Notes: a model not told the origin generated them from the sequence alone. DNA of 64,000 nt from Neurospora intermedia (GCA_037102815.1 BTPP01000003.1:2790001-2854000); one strand, 5' to 3'; shown: positions 34,114-46,263, counted from the first letter of the stretch. Numbers and translations: made by a program.

Positions 34114-35447
34114 GGTGGTGTCGCGAAGAAAGATTTCTGTGTCTGAGAGTGATTTTCTTGCTGGCAATACCCAATTGTGACGGTCAGCTTGCAATTCTTG
34201 CCAAGGGAGAGGGTTTTGAGTAACAAAGGATCAAAACGTCAAGTGAAGCGTAGAGGCAGGGCCTCCTGGCGGCAAATTCTGGCTATTTGACCGGCCGATG
34301 CTTTTCGAAGAAGAACGACAAAGGAGTATCGTGGGGTGCTTGAGGTTGTTTAAGGAGCTGTGAATGACCCGCGACACACAAACTGAGTGTCGATGCGGTC
34401 GTGCTTCGCGAAAGGGACAATTGAAGGTAAAAGTGCAGATGGCTTACCTTGTCGCGTATCAAGCGTGCCACCCGTATGACCGCGGGCAGTGATCTCTGGA
34501 TATAACGCCGTACGCGTCACCAAATTGGCGTCGAGGCAATCCAAAGATAGTTGTTCTGTCGCGGAGTTGGTTCTGCAAGAAGGTATACGCAAAGAAGAGT
34601 GTAAATGAAGGGAAGTAGTTGCAAAAACGAAGAGAAACAACCACGAACATCCGATCTTGAGGAACTAACACTTTACTAGTGAAAGAGAACGACCCGAAAA
34701 CTATTTGTTAGCAGTGGTGGAAGTGAATGGAAAAGAGGGGACGACGACGGAAGGTGCCCAGGATGTCGGAAACCGTGGAGATACTCCACCGCGTACCGGG
34801 TGTAATGGTAACGATATGAAATCGTTTGGACTGATAATACAAAACGGTCTCGGGCAGCTGAGAAATTGAGGTGTCGAAGACTGCAGGAGGGTTGCCAGAG
34901 ACGGGCAACAGAGGCGCGGGGGGTGGAAGGATGGTTTTGAAGGCTGAAGAGCAAAGAGTTAAGTTACGAGTTTGGGACCTGGCGGGGGGTTAGACGCGAC
35001 TGGAATCTTTTGACTCGAAGCAGAACGCGTTAATGACCGGGACTCTCCGAGAGACGCAGGAGTGAGAACTGAATACTTTGAGACCGCAAATAGAGGACCT
35101 GGTTCGGATGAAAACTTGCAAGATCGCTTAGCCGGTCGATACACGCGACAACAATACGTGAAACTGTCAGTACCACTCGTGGAAAGTGGAAATGACATCA
35201 GTTGCGTCCGACATCGTTACCGACACGGGTATTCCTATGAGATGTATTGATCTTCTTTCAACAAGCAGGGGATGAGATAACGCTGACTCACAATGCAGTC
35301 GAAAGGCGGAATTCATATTCACTTCAACACAGACGCTAACTTATACAGTGCCAACCCAGCTTTTTCTGTTCACCCATCCGATTTAAACCAGTAAATAACT
35401 TCAAATATCATCTATAGATTTGCATATGCCCCGTCCATGCGACTATC
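34114..35447. other. Upstream region of the zinc-ribbon gene and 3' flank of STT3
   Basis: No supportable gene. Minus-strand frames of 60-124 codons overlap without motifs. Part of it is probably a leader of the zinc-ribbon gene, possibly with introns that I could not define. Confidence 0.45.
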
Positions 35448-38134
35448 TCAGTCTACACGTAGAACCCGAGGTCCCTTCTTCTTTATCACCTTTTTCTTCT
35501 TCTGGCCGCGCTCAAATGCAGAAGCAGAAGCATGGTCACGGCCTAGATTATCGAGGTCCTTGACCTTGTAAATGCGGATAATCCAGTTTTCGCTTGTGAA
35601 GGCCTCCTCGATGGTGTTGAGAACCGGGCCTTCGTCGGGAAGGCGGACGCCACGGACGCGATCTTGAGCCTGTCCAGGGGGGAAGAGGTTGTTGTAGTTA
35701 TAATACGACATCTTGTACCTGTGGAACAGTTAGTAATAGAGGTGGCCGTGGAAGCAGGACTGCACTCACATCAAGCTGTTCTTCATGGTGTCGGTAGCCC
35801 CGGCATCGACACGATATTCACCGCGAGGCGTAAAGAACTCGCGCTCCTTGACCTCATCAGGCCAAATGCCCTCGGCAATACGAACCATCCAGAGGAACTT
35901 GTTGATATCGTCGCCGGAATATCCCAAAAGGCCACCGAAAACAATCAAGACATAATCCACCTCGTGTTGGCGCATGATGGGATAGCTGACTTCCTCGCGG
36001 GAGGCCATGGCCTTGCCGACAGTCGCGATGTGTGTGTTGTTCCAGGTGTTGTTGTCGACAAGCGTGGGACGGTCGGCCATGCCACCAATCTGGTAGCCAT
36101 AATCCCACCAAGACATGATCTTGGCATCATACTTGGTGTTCTGGCGCAACCACTGATACGCCTCACGATAATCGTCAATGATGTGCTGGCTACCATCGGG
36201 CATCCTACTGGCCAAGACGACTGAAGGTGACGAATAAGCGTTTGAGGTGACCCATGTGCAGTGAGCAACAAACAGCAATAGGTAGGCGGTCATGAGACCA
36301 ACAATGGTGACCTTGGAGAAGGTCGCATAGATGCCGATGTATGGCTTGTTCGACGCCCTAAGACCCGACTTCGATGCTTTCTTGGAGGTACCGTCGGTAG
36401 ATTCTTCAGGAAGAAGCTCCTCCGGGGTGGGTGACTTGGCCTTGAGATATGTGTGAAGGATGGTGGAGAGCGCAATGGCCGCCGCAACGCAAACAACAGG
36501 GGTGAGCGTCAACATGAGACGAACCATGACACCGGCGAAGTAGCTGCCAAACAAGGCGTAAACAATGACGAAAACATGCTCATCAGCCAGCTTCTGGTAG
36601 CACAGATAGACGCCAGCGGGCAAGAGCCAGACGAGCATGTTGAGATCGAAGAAGAAGGCGGGCCATGCTGTGGGCTGATGCTCAGAGACCGAGGCGATGA
36701 TGGGGATGTGAATCTTGGCGTATCCCGTGTCCCACAGGGAGTAGAATCGACCACTCCAGGGAGCAATGAAACCAGCACTGGTAGCAACGACAAGGCCAAT
36801 GAGGCCAATACCAAAGATACTTCCAGCAAAGACCCACAAGAAGGTCTGGAATTGCCGACTGGGAATCGCTGAACGAACGTAGTCGAGGAAAGCCAAAAGT
36901 TGAAGGAATCCAAAGATGCCTACCAAGTGTCAGTAGAACGACTCGAAAGAGGGAGGCTGGTCAAGTCAACGTACCCAAAGCAGGCATGTGCTCGCTAGTC
37001 TTGACAGGCAGAAAACCAACAAAGGGAATCTGCATGCTGGCCAATGTTCCTAATGCATACCAAGTGGTGTACGCAACATAAAGCCTAGTGCTGTAACGAC
37101 CCATGCAGATAAGAACAAATGCGTGGAGGGGGAGGAGACAGGTGATGAAGGCATAACCACCCCAGGAAGCAACCATGTAACCGTAGAAGAGGGCGCAAAG
37201 AGCTCCCCAAAGCATGGATCCGAGCTTGAGAGCCTTGATCCACAGGTAAAAGGTGAAGACCAGCAGAAAAATGGCAATGGCTTCGTTGTCGTAACTGCCA
37301 GCGACCGAACGGGAAATATAGCCAGGGGCAATACCCATGAAGATGGCGGCAAGGAGACCGGCGGACGAAGACGGGGTCATCTCGTTGGTGAGGAGGTAAG
37401 CGGCGTAGGCAGTAAGACCGGAAAAGGCCGGTGCAAGAAGAACGCAGACATTCCGGATGTCGACGGGAATCGAGAGAGCCCTCAGAGCGTGGTAAATGAC
37501 ACCGCTGGTGACCATGAGCCCGGGATAGAGAGTACCTCCAGTGACGCGGCCCAGGGGATGCCATGTCCGGTCATCGAACCAGTCCCAAAACTTGTAGAAT
37601 CCATTTGCAACCAAATATTTTGTCGCTCGGAAGTTGAACCAAGGATCGACTATACGGGAGTTAGTGATGCATTATCGTGAGGATTTCGGTGTTGTTGCGG
37701 TGCCTGGGGACGTAGTTCAAGTTGGCGTTGTGGATTGGGGAGGAAGCAAGCTTGTTAGCTCGGGAACTGACATTCATGGATGATAGATTCGAAACCTGGT
37801 TGCACGCAAGCGGTTAGCAGTCATGATTATAATCAAAAGCAAAATGTATTCAAACGATTCAGCCTCCTGGACAATTGGGGCAAAGGATAGCTTTGCGGAC
37901 GGTATGGAGGGGTTCAGTTTTGTGACATTGCTGCCCAGCTCGTCCGGAGCTTCACTCTGCCGCGCATGTTCCACGTCAAGGAAGCTGGGGACTGGGAGGC
38001 TTACGAATAACAGAAAACAGGCGGCTTGAGATAGCGGCACCGGCGACAAGCAAGAGGATAATCACTCGCAGCAATGTGCGGGTGCTATCCCCTTTGCCCG
38101 CGCTGGCGAGACGTTCTAGGGAATCGGCCGACAT
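35448..38134 (-). CDS. STT3: Oligosaccharyltransferase catalytic subunit STT3
   Basis: Transfers the lipid-linked glycan to Asn in N-x-S/T sequons in the ER lumen. Five exons: 38134-38005, 37795-37772, 37649-36975, 36919-35770 and 35718-35448, joining to 749 residues, the normal length. The second exon is only 24 nt and carries FESIIHE; the junction to exon 3 makes EFDPWFNFR, with the first catalytic Asp at residue 53. The N-terminal helix is followed by about a dozen membrane segments. The hallmark WWDYG is at residues 547-551, followed by [10 protein letters not shown]. The tail is basic ([12 protein letters not shown]). The start at 38134 gives [15 protein letters not shown]; a longer upstream frame is possible but unlike the family. 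The introns are small (51-209 nt) with standard ends. Identification is secure. Confidence 0.96.
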
Positions 38135-39272
38135 GATGGCCGTGATCTGGTAGTTTGTGCGTCCTCGCGATGGTGCAGGTTGTTGGAGAGCTTCGCTGTC
38201 ACTGACGGACTGGTGGAGGTCCAGCCAGAGTCCAATCCCCAATGCGCCCGCCACAAGAGGACAGTTGGAGCTTCCACCACCTCATCACAGACACAGACCT
38301 GGTCCATGCTTGGCACGCATCACGCTAAAGACTCGCTAGCGCCGTCCCATTGCCATTCTGCCGGGCGGTCAGAGATAAATAATAGCCAATTTGACTTGTC
38401 CCACGCTGTCAATGTCCGTAAATCGGTCAAAATCATGCGTTGACAAACCATATAGGATGGCAGGACTGGTGTCAATGCACTTTTATATAGTCGGCATTCT
38501 ATAGGATGGCTGTTGGTGCGCGTTTGGCCATGGTGGGAGCGGCATTGTGCGAATACACTAGAGACATAACGACAATTGACAGTGTCTATGAGTGTGGACT
38601 CAGGGGTGTGTCAACAAACAGGACTGAGATTGGCAGCGCAGAGCCTCAAAAGACGTGGACGTCGCTTAAATATGTGACCGCAGGAGGTACCTCTAGTGTG
38701 TACATACTACGCAGACGGCCAGAATACGTCACAATCTACCAAGCAAAGCAAAGGCGAGACGATCATCACTCCAGGACCAGGAGAATAGAGGGACATCATG
38801 AAGAACAGTCAAAGAGCCAAGGACAAATACGTTCGCGACGCAGCCCTGGAAAGATTCCCATCCCGGACAACTGCGCTCTTTTCTAGGCAACTATGTGTAC
38901 CTGGCTACACCAATCAGCCCCAAAGGAGCCGTCGTATCGCACAGAGGGACCCAAGCCATGAGCCCCCTTCCTGCAATCTTCGATCAGAACAGCATCCGGC
39001 CGGGGGGTCGTCAAGTATCCAACGTGGGTATCATCATGAACAATCCGTCTGCGGTGGTGGCGATGGTGGTGGTTCAGCCCGTGGCATTCATTTCGGCAGC
39101 TATGGAGCTACCTAGCCGGATCAAGATTTTCGTTGACCTCGTTGATAGCACCCAAAAAACCCGTTCAAGCATGCTCCATTGATGATGCAGTGTGTCGAGT
39201 GCGAAATCCTTTTTCAAAACCGCGCTGCCTGTTTAAATACCCACAACCAACCCCTTAACCCCAGAAGCACAT
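38135..39272. other. Intergenic region between STT3 and RPL35
   Basis: Promoter side of STT3 and 3' flank of RPL35. Plus-strand frames at 38506-38886 and 38798-39115 have no motifs. Nothing else was recognised. Confidence 0.5.
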
Positions 39273-40091
39273 TTAAGCGGCCTGGAGACACGCATGTTAG
39301 CATGGTCTTGGTTCTTCCTAGTTGGATCGGCATTCGACACCAGGTGAAATGGAGGGAACTTTGCGTCTCTCATCCATTGCGGCCGGCGCATTGTGTAATC
39401 GTACCTTGACGGCAAACTTGCGGAGGGGGAAGTGGGTGGTGCGCTTCTTGGTCTTCTCAAGAACGCGGGAAGCGTCCTCCTTGGAAAGACGGCGGCGGAT
39501 AGCGCGGGTCTGCTTGGCGCGGAGATCGAGAGGGAGGTACTTCTTGTTCTTGTAGAAGAGACGAAGCTGAGCCCTCTGCTTGGCGTTGATGATGGTAAGG
39601 ACACGAGCGATCGACTTGCGGAGGTCGTGGCTGTGAAAAGATGCGCCTGTCAGCCAACCCGTTCAATCGTCCCTGATATTCCCAAAGATTCGTCCAAGTT
39701 CCCATATCGCGTTTTCGAAGTGGCTCGTGGTGAATCGGCGGGTGCAAAATCGACGTACATCTTGTTGAGCTTGGTGCCGGAAGAGACGATCTTCTGGATG
39801 CGAAGCTGACCCAACTCAGTCTTCAGCTCACCGAGCTGCTTGGTGAGCTCGTCCTTGTTCTTGGACCAGAGAGCGCCGGCCTTGACCTTTCCAGAAGACT
39901 ATAGCGATTTGGAGTCAGCCAATGCACCGCATTTCCAAAAACTTCAGTCTGCCATCGGTTGGCGTCTGCGATATCGTCGCAAATGAGATCATCGGCGAAG
40001 TGCAGCAATTGCCAAACAAGACATCGATGAAATTGGCAGCATAACAGTGCCCCGCAAAGAGCCGTCGGACGTGAAGAGCCGTACGTACCAT
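39273..40091 (-). CDS. RPL35: 60S ribosomal protein L35 (uL29)
   Basis: Component of the large ribosomal subunit near the exit tunnel. The coding sequence is 125 residues in four exons: 40091-40089, 39898-39759, 39630-39405 and 39281-39273. The first coding exon is only the ATG, directly followed by GTACGT; the next begins [18 protein letters not shown]. Junctions give [16 protein letters not shown] and end LRKFAVKAA. The last intron (39282-39404) has a good branch site (GCTAAC) 18-23 bases before the AG and leaves just nine coding bases. If that intron is kept, the frame runs 20 or more residues further with an unrelated tail, so the spliced form is preferred. Divergent from RPL6. Confidence 0.93.
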
Positions 40092-40444
40092 CTTGAATGT
40101 GATTGACGTCGAGCTTGAAGGACGTTGGGTGAGTAGGGCTTGACCACGACAAGTATCAGAGGATCGCGGTCTTCAGGCACTCGCTATCCAACAAAATCTG
40201 AGAGGTGTGGATGCGCAAAATCGCAGGGAGGGCGGAAAACCCTACCGTTTCCGAGATGGCCCGTGCGTTGCCGCCTGCCAAAGGTGAACGGTCCCGCACA
40301 ATCCAAATGCGGTTAGCTTGGGGTTTGGGTCTTCGTAACATGCACACAACCGGGGCCACTCCAACATTTCTAAAATCTCGAGCAGCAGTCAGGAAGTTGA
40401 CGACGATTCTGCACTAACCTCACCACCCAGCCAAAGTCCACACA
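40092..40444. promoter_or_regulatory. Bidirectional promoter of RPL35 and RPL6
   Basis: 353 bp between the two start codons. It contains AAAACCCTACC (40236-40246), which resembles the HomolE-type box (ACCCTACC) seen at ribosomal protein genes of some ascomycetes, and TAGGGCTT near 40133. Co-regulation of the pair is inferred. Confidence 0.5.
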
Positions 40445-41377
40445 ATGTCGTCCGCGGCGGCTCCCCAGACGAAGACCTTTGGCAAGGCGACCCGGACGGT
40501 CCCTCACTCGTCCGAGAAGGCCCAGAAATGGTACCCTGCTGAGGATGAGGCCCAGCCTCGCAAGGTACGTGCATGCACAAGTTTTCCAGGCGACCGGCGA
40601 CGTTTTTGGCGAAGTATCGCGAGATGCACTTGGTGGAATTGCGGCCGGTTTGGCGGTTATCGATTTGGCGCGGAAATGGGGACAACCAGGGCGCAAGTGG
40701 AGGGCGGCAGCACTTGCTGCGATTTTGGACTTTGGACCGCAAAGTGCATCTCGTGGAGGCGACGACAAGAGGCGGACATTCCCAAACTCTGCGAACACGA
40801 CTGATTCTAATTACAATGTTCTCTACAGGTCCGCAAGACCATCCGCCCGTGGTCTCCCCGCAGCACCCTCGTCCCCGGCACCGTCCTGATCCTCCTCGCT
40901 GGCCGTTTCCGTGGCAAGCGCGTCGTCCTCCTTAAGGCTCTCGACCAGGGTGTCCTTCTCGTCACCGGCCCTTTCAAGATTAACGGTGTTCCCCTTCGTC
41001 GCGTCAACGCCCGCTACGTCATCGCCACTTCCCAGAAGGTCGATCTCGCTGGCATCGACGAGGCCAAGATCAACGAGATTGCTCAGCCCAAGTACTTCAC
41101 CGCCGAGAAGTCCAAGGAGAAGGACGGTGAGGAGGCTTTCTTCAAGCAGGGCGAGAAGCCCCAGGTACGACTTGAGAATTTTGAGCTGGAATACGGGGCG
41201 CACAATGCTGACATGGTGATGCAGAAGAAGGAGGTTTCCAGCAGCCGCGTTGCCGACCAGAAGGCCATCGACAAGGCCCTCATCGCCAACATCAAGAAGG
41301 TCGAGTTCCTCGCCAGCTACCTCGCCTCTTCTTTCACCCTCCGCAAGGGTGACAAGCCCCACGAGATGAAGTGGTAG
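40445..41377 (+). CDS. RPL6: 60S ribosomal protein L6 (eL6)
   Basis: Large-subunit ribosomal protein of 202 residues. Exons are 40445-40564, 40829-41164 and 41225-41377, all junctions in phase 0. The product starts MSSAAAPQTKTFGKATRTVP, continues with KTIRPWSPRSTLVPGTVLI and then the KOW-like core GRFRGKRVVLLKALDQGVLLVTGPF, and has PLRRVNARYVIATS after it. Length and order match the family. The first intron is long for this locus (264 nt) and ends TCTCTACAG, which is common for ribosomal protein genes. Secure. Confidence 0.96.
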
Positions 41378-42600
41378 ATTGTGGGCATGGGTGCTAGGGG
41401 ACTGCATGCGGGAGCGGTTCGCGGTATGGCTCGGTCAGTTGCATTTGGACGTTGACGGTTCTCGGGTCCATTACGGCGTCTGTTATGAGGGTTTACAGTC
41501 ATCAGGATGGTAAAATACGGCTTTCGGTTTTGCAGAGGATACGGGTCACGAGCGAAACTCGAGGCATTGGGGACGCCCCATGGCAATGTACAGGGGGCTC
41601 GTGAAGGCACTCGACTCTCGCAGAGAGCCTGTTCCTCCTGGTATCGCACCAAACCATGCGATTAGGGATCCGTCCAAAGAGCGGAAGATCAATACCTACA
41701 GATGCTATTTACTGCGCCTACCGCACACTCGACCATTGATATCCTTCGTGCGTTCTATGTGCGAATCTGCGTCTCCCATTGTCTCGGTGTATGTTTGCGA
41801 ATTACACGTATTCAGTGAACAGCTACGACGACTGTATGGTGAGTCTTTGCGATTAATCAGTACTTTACAAAGCTCGTGTAAACATGGCTTGGCTCTTCTG
41901 TCATATGTCTTTCAACAATAGCTGAGGTATCTTGGCTGTCATGTCTATATGTTTGCTGACCAATTGTGTCCGCCACATCCAATAACTTTAGTATCATCAA
42001 CCGTGATGGTTATGAGCCCTACGCCAACGTTCACGGCCGCAGTTGATGTCTGTCACTGTTCAGACGGAAGAACGGTACGGTCCGCAGATATCTCGCGTGA
42101 TAGTAGTAGTTGTATGAACCTTGATGTCATGCTTGGCCTAGACTCTTGAGATGTGCATCAGCTGCCAGTGCCGAGGCGCTGACACCTGGCATAAGGTGAC
42201 ATGGAATGTATCGTCGGGTCCCCTGAGTGGTGAAGCCCTATCTTCAGCTCTGTCGTTCTGCAGCAGCTCAGCTGAAGAGTCGACCCAGGCCGCTACGGTA
42301 CAGTGGACAAGTAACTGTGGCGCCTGCCGATACGTAACTGAACTTCTTCCACTAACAAAGCCACATCTCTGCCGTGCAATCATCAATCATCATCATCACG
42401 ACCATTTACGTCTGATCTAGGATCCTCCACCGGTTGACCTGTCCTGATCAACCTTACCACTACTAATACAGACAATATACAAATTCGAACCGCATAATAT
42501 CTTCCTCCCGCCAAGAGTGCCGCCGTCAGGAAACTCAGACGAATCGCATCCGTTGAAATTCATCGATCTTGCCCCAATAGCTTAGGAGCAGCACTGCATC
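41378..42600. other. Intergenic region between RPL6 and GOS1
   Basis: 3' flank of RPL6 and promoter of GOS1. Frames up to 113 codons lack motifs. No repeats or RNA genes recognised. Confidence 0.5.
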
Positions 42601-43418
42601 ATGGCGGCGACAACATCCTCAACCCAGGGCTGGGCCCAGTTACGACAACAAGCCCGATCGCTCGAAACACAAGTACGGCTGGACTGGTGATTGGCGTTGG
42701 GAAATGGGAAGGGTATGAGACTAACATTTTCTCACAGACCGAAATGCTCCTCCATACATACGCCCAGTTCTCGAACCAGACCAATATCCCACCGAAGCCG
42801 ACAGAAGAGGAAAGGCATACGGAAACGAGACTACGGGAGCTTTTGGACAAAGTAAGCTTACAGAGGTCAAGTAAAGTTGTTGACATAAATCCGAACACCA
42901 CTAATACATTGCCTCTTCAGCGCGAGTCCGTAATCTCCCACCTCACTCGCCTCCTCACCTCGGACCCCTCCCCCTCAGCGCTCAAACAAAACAACCTCTC
43001 CCTTCTGCGCGACAAGCTCTCGGACCACCGGCGGGATCTCTCCCGATTGCGGTCAAAACTCGAGTCAGCCCGCACGCGCGCCAACCTGCTAGGCAGCGTG
43101 CGCGACGATATCTCGGCGTACCGCGCCGCCAACCCTGAGCAAGGCGAGGCCGACTACATGCTGGACGAGCGAGGCAGGCTGGACCGCAGCCATGATGTGG
43201 CCGACAGCGTGCTGAGCCAGGCGTACGCGGTGCAGGACTCATTCGCGTCCCAGCGAGAGCGGCTGGCGCACATCAACCGGCGAATTACCCTTGCGGCGAG
43301 CCAGGTGCCCGGAATCAATACCCTGATCACGAGGATATCGGCGAGGAAGAGACGCGATGGGATTATTATGGGCTCATTCATTGCGTTTTGCTTCTTAATG
43401 TTCTGGTTCTTCTCCTAA
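42601..43418 (+). CDS. GOS1: Golgi SNARE GOS1
   Basis: Qb-type SNARE for traffic into and within the Golgi. Exons are 42601-42672, 42738-42851 and 42921-43418, giving 227 residues. The N-terminal part (WAQLRQQARSLETQTEMLL) is the typical Gos1/GOS28 start. The SNARE helix spans about residues 145-205, and a C-terminal membrane anchor (GIIMGSFIAFCFLMFWFFS) occupies the last 19 residues with nothing after it, as expected of a tail-anchored protein. Both introns have standard ends (GTACGG...CACAG and GTAAGC...TTCAG). Secure. Confidence 0.94.
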
Positions 43419-44041
43419 GCGGCGGTGGCGAAAGACGTGGGCGAGCGCTTCACGAAAAGGAGAGAGCGGAGAAATTCTGCTCGAGGATGGTTATGCGGCT
43501 CACTTCTTGTTGAACGCATGCTATGGATCTTTGGAAGCGTGACAGGATCACATCTTCCAAGAACCCATATCGCAAGCGGCTGTACATGACACACCACTTA
43601 AGTGTCGGGCTTTCGTACTTTGTCGGGCAGCATGGCGGGGATTATGGCGTTCAGGGGCGTTGCGAGGCAAGCAAGTGTAAAAGTGATTTTACAAAAATGA
43701 TAATATAATTTACAAACCCAAGAGAAAGTCCACGGCATTCTTGCCGGTTAACCCATGGCTCGTGGACGCATCTGCTGTAGACCAGAACAGACCAGAATTT
43801 CCCCGTTCGTCCGTGGTATTTTGAAATGCGCCCATCTCAGCCCCCGATGAGCCGACTTGCTTGCTCGTAAGCTCAATTAGCTTCTTCCCTATAGCAGGAA
43901 TTCGATGCGTAAAAACCTTGAGCTCATCGAGTTCTTGTGTTTCTGTTCCAGCAAAAGCTCTGTGACACGTCAGCTGGGCAATGGAGACTTTGTCACCCAT
44001 ATCATCTCAATGCATGTTTACGCCTAGGCATTCCGGGTCGC
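43419..44041. other. Intergenic region with a 96-codon frame past ATP10
   Basis: 3' flanks of GOS1 and ATP10, which converge. The minus strand has an open frame at 44000-43710 starting 41 bases after the ATP10 stop. It reads like ordinary protein (for example KVFTHRIPAIGKKLIELTSK) but has no known motif and may be chance. Confidence 0.45.
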
Positions 44042-45229
44042 CTATTGCGCCGCAACAGACCCTTCTGCCTTCAACTCAGGGACAGCCGCTGTCTTCCGCA
44101 CATAGTTCTTCCCAACACCCTCCTTGGTCATCTCGTCCAAAATCCTCTGGACGCCCTTAATCAGGCCCTCCTTCTCATCTCCCTCCGCATCACCACTGCC
44201 CGCCCATCGAATCCGGCAGTTATGATCCACCAGATACGTGTAGCCGACCTTGCTGTTTAGCAAACCAATTGACTCCCGAATCTCGTCCGTGATCCCCTTT
44301 GTGACCAAGAAATACCTCTTCCAGTCGTCCTTATCCACCTTCTTGCGCAGCGAGCCCATAAACAGTCTGACCAACCACGCCTTCATGGCATCCTCTTCAA
44401 TATTGACCTGCACCAATTGCGCGCGCCCACCGCTCTGCTTCAGGACCGACTGCAGGACTGGGTTGGCTTCAGGAGAGACAAAGGTACGGATCTGGTTCTC
44501 GGCCCACATGCTGCTGAAGACGGTGACGACGGAGCAGTGGCCTTCTAGGAGAGGTGTAGTGTCGGCGACCTTGGCCGCATCGTCCTTGGCGAGGGTCCGG
44601 CCATGCAAGTTGGGAAAGTACAGGGAAAGGTCGGCTTTGAAGAGACGTGGCGGCGCGAGGAAGGTCTTGCCCTTGTGAAATTGCATGTTGCGCCAGTCGC
44701 GGAAGTAGGGGCGGGAGATTTTGGATTTGCTAATGTCATAGCGCTAATTAGTCAAGAAACTGGGAGGAGGATGAAGATACATGGCCAATGTCGGGATGGG
44801 TTCTCACAGCATCTCTCGCTTCTTCAGATGTTTCTCATAGTTGACGAAGTCATCCCTCTTCTGCTGGAGTGTGCGCGTATCGATGCCTGTGTTTTCTCCG
44901 GGATTTGGGGGGTTGTGCATGCCAATGGGCCTTGACAAGTGGGTTGGCGTAAAGGTATCGAGCGCCTTGCCGTAGGCTCTGGGCGCATTGGCTAGAGGGC
45001 CGGATTCTCTGAGGGATTCGATGGGCGACACGGGAGTCGCCGAAGCGGCATCTTTCGAAGCAGCATCGGGGGCCGGAGCTGGTGTCGATGGTGGTGTCGA
45101 CGGTTTGGTTGTCTGGGGTGATGGTGTCTTATTGGCAAGCCTCTGATATGACACACTGAACGACCTCCATTGGCATAGGAGGCAGGCGCCGGCTGTCGAC
45201 CGAGCTCTTATTGTTGCGCGGCTGAGCAT
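44042..45229 (-). CDS. ATP10: Mitochondrial ATPase assembly factor ATP10
   Basis: Inner-membrane chaperone for assembly of the Fo part of ATP synthase (subunit 6). Exons are 45229-44808 and 44729-44042, joined as EMLKSKISRPYFRDWRNMQF, giving 369 residues. The first 30 residues (MLSRATIRARSTAGACLLCQ...) have Arg and hydroxy residues and no acidic ones, as in a mitochondrial presequence, followed by a Pro/Ala/Ser-rich spacer. The core contains FKADLSLYFPNLHG, VTVFSSMWAE and, near the C-terminus, GYTYLVDHNCRIRWAGSG, a hallmark of ATP10. The intron is 78 nt (GTGAGA...TTAG). Divergent from the DBT gene, also mitochondrial. Secure. Confidence 0.93.
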
Positions 45230-45630
45230 GATGTGCGGCGTGACGACGTATTGATTCGTGATGTTTTTTGGCTCTCAAGGTTCTCCCAGAACTCCTGTCA
45301 CGGTCCTTCTGATGTCAGTCTGTCTAACCCGCGCGCGCCTGTCCCTCGAAATTTCCACGCGCCAAGCAATCTACCCCACCAAGAGCATCAATTGACCCCA
45401 CGCTCTGGACCAGGGCACACAGTTTGGGGTCAAGCCGAACGGCTTTCTGGGGCACAGGCCGAAACAGCGGGGGGCAGGAACGCAACCAAGGCTACGGGGA
45501 ATAGGGGCCCTCAGAAACAAGGATTCCATCACGTGATGGGTCACTCTTGGTACCTTGTTTTATACAAACTTACCGTGACACCCGCGAACAGCCGTTGATA
45601 GCCAGTATTTGAGCAATTTACCGATTAGTA

Positions 45631-45676
45631 TTAGGGTTAGTTAGGGTTAGTTAGGGTTAGCTAGGGTTAGGGTTAG
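45631..45676 (+). repeat. Interstitial telomere-like repeats
   Basis: Three perfect tandem copies of TTAGGGTTAG followed by CTAGGGTTAGGGTTAG, six TAGGG units in 46 bases. TTAGGG is the usual telomere unit of filamentous ascomycetes. Here it lies far from any visible chromosome end, between two intact genes. Confidence 0.9.
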
Positions 45677-45689
45677 CCCCGGGGGTGCA

Positions 45690-45710
45690 GGGGGCCGGTG
45701 AGAGGCCCCC
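45690..45710 (+). repeat. GC-rich hairpin next to the telomere-like block
   Basis: GGGGGCC, a 7-base loop (GGTGAGA) and GGCCCCC form a perfect 7-bp stem 14 bases past the repeats. Confidence 0.7.
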
Positions 45711-46263
45711 GCGTGTGAATGTTTTATCATATGTAAGTCATATGTTCCGTAATTACGGTTATTACCCACTTCACGTGATCAATGTACGTAGAGTACCTCT
45801 GGCTCGAGAAAAGTGGGGTTTGAACAGGGATTCTGAGGGCCCCTAATCACCCAGGCCCGCAACCAATGGAGTGCATTGTGCCTTGCCGTACTGTACTGCA
45901 TGTAGATATGATAGAAATTGGGGTTCGGTTATCCGCGGGGATTATTCCCGACCAAACCTTCAAGGTTCTCTCGGCCGAACGTCAGTTGAAGGCTGTAAGC
46001 CGTAGCAAGCCACCCCGCCGGATCGATTGAGGACGTTGATTGGGGTAAAGACACCCGTCGTATCCTTTCCTTTGCTAATGTATTAGACACAGAAAGCGGC
46101 AAGTCGCGGTAGAGTTATCGGAAAGTATTGGAGACATGTTTTTTACTTTTTTCTGGTCGTGGGCCAGATGTGATCCCTCGAGCTGCGAGATCCCTTCCGA
46201 TCTCTTTTCGAAATAAACAAACTCTGCGCTTGGATCTTTCGTTTCAAACGACTTGTCTGCATC

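Larger units (their letters stand above)
45230..46263. promoter_or_regulatory. Intergenic region between ATP10 and DBT, with telomere-like repeats
   Basis: Upstream DNA of two divergent mitochondrial genes, 1034 bp. It contains the TTAGGG-type block and the GC-rich hairpin listed separately. A 121-codon frame at 45233-45598 lacks motifs. Confidence 0.45.
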
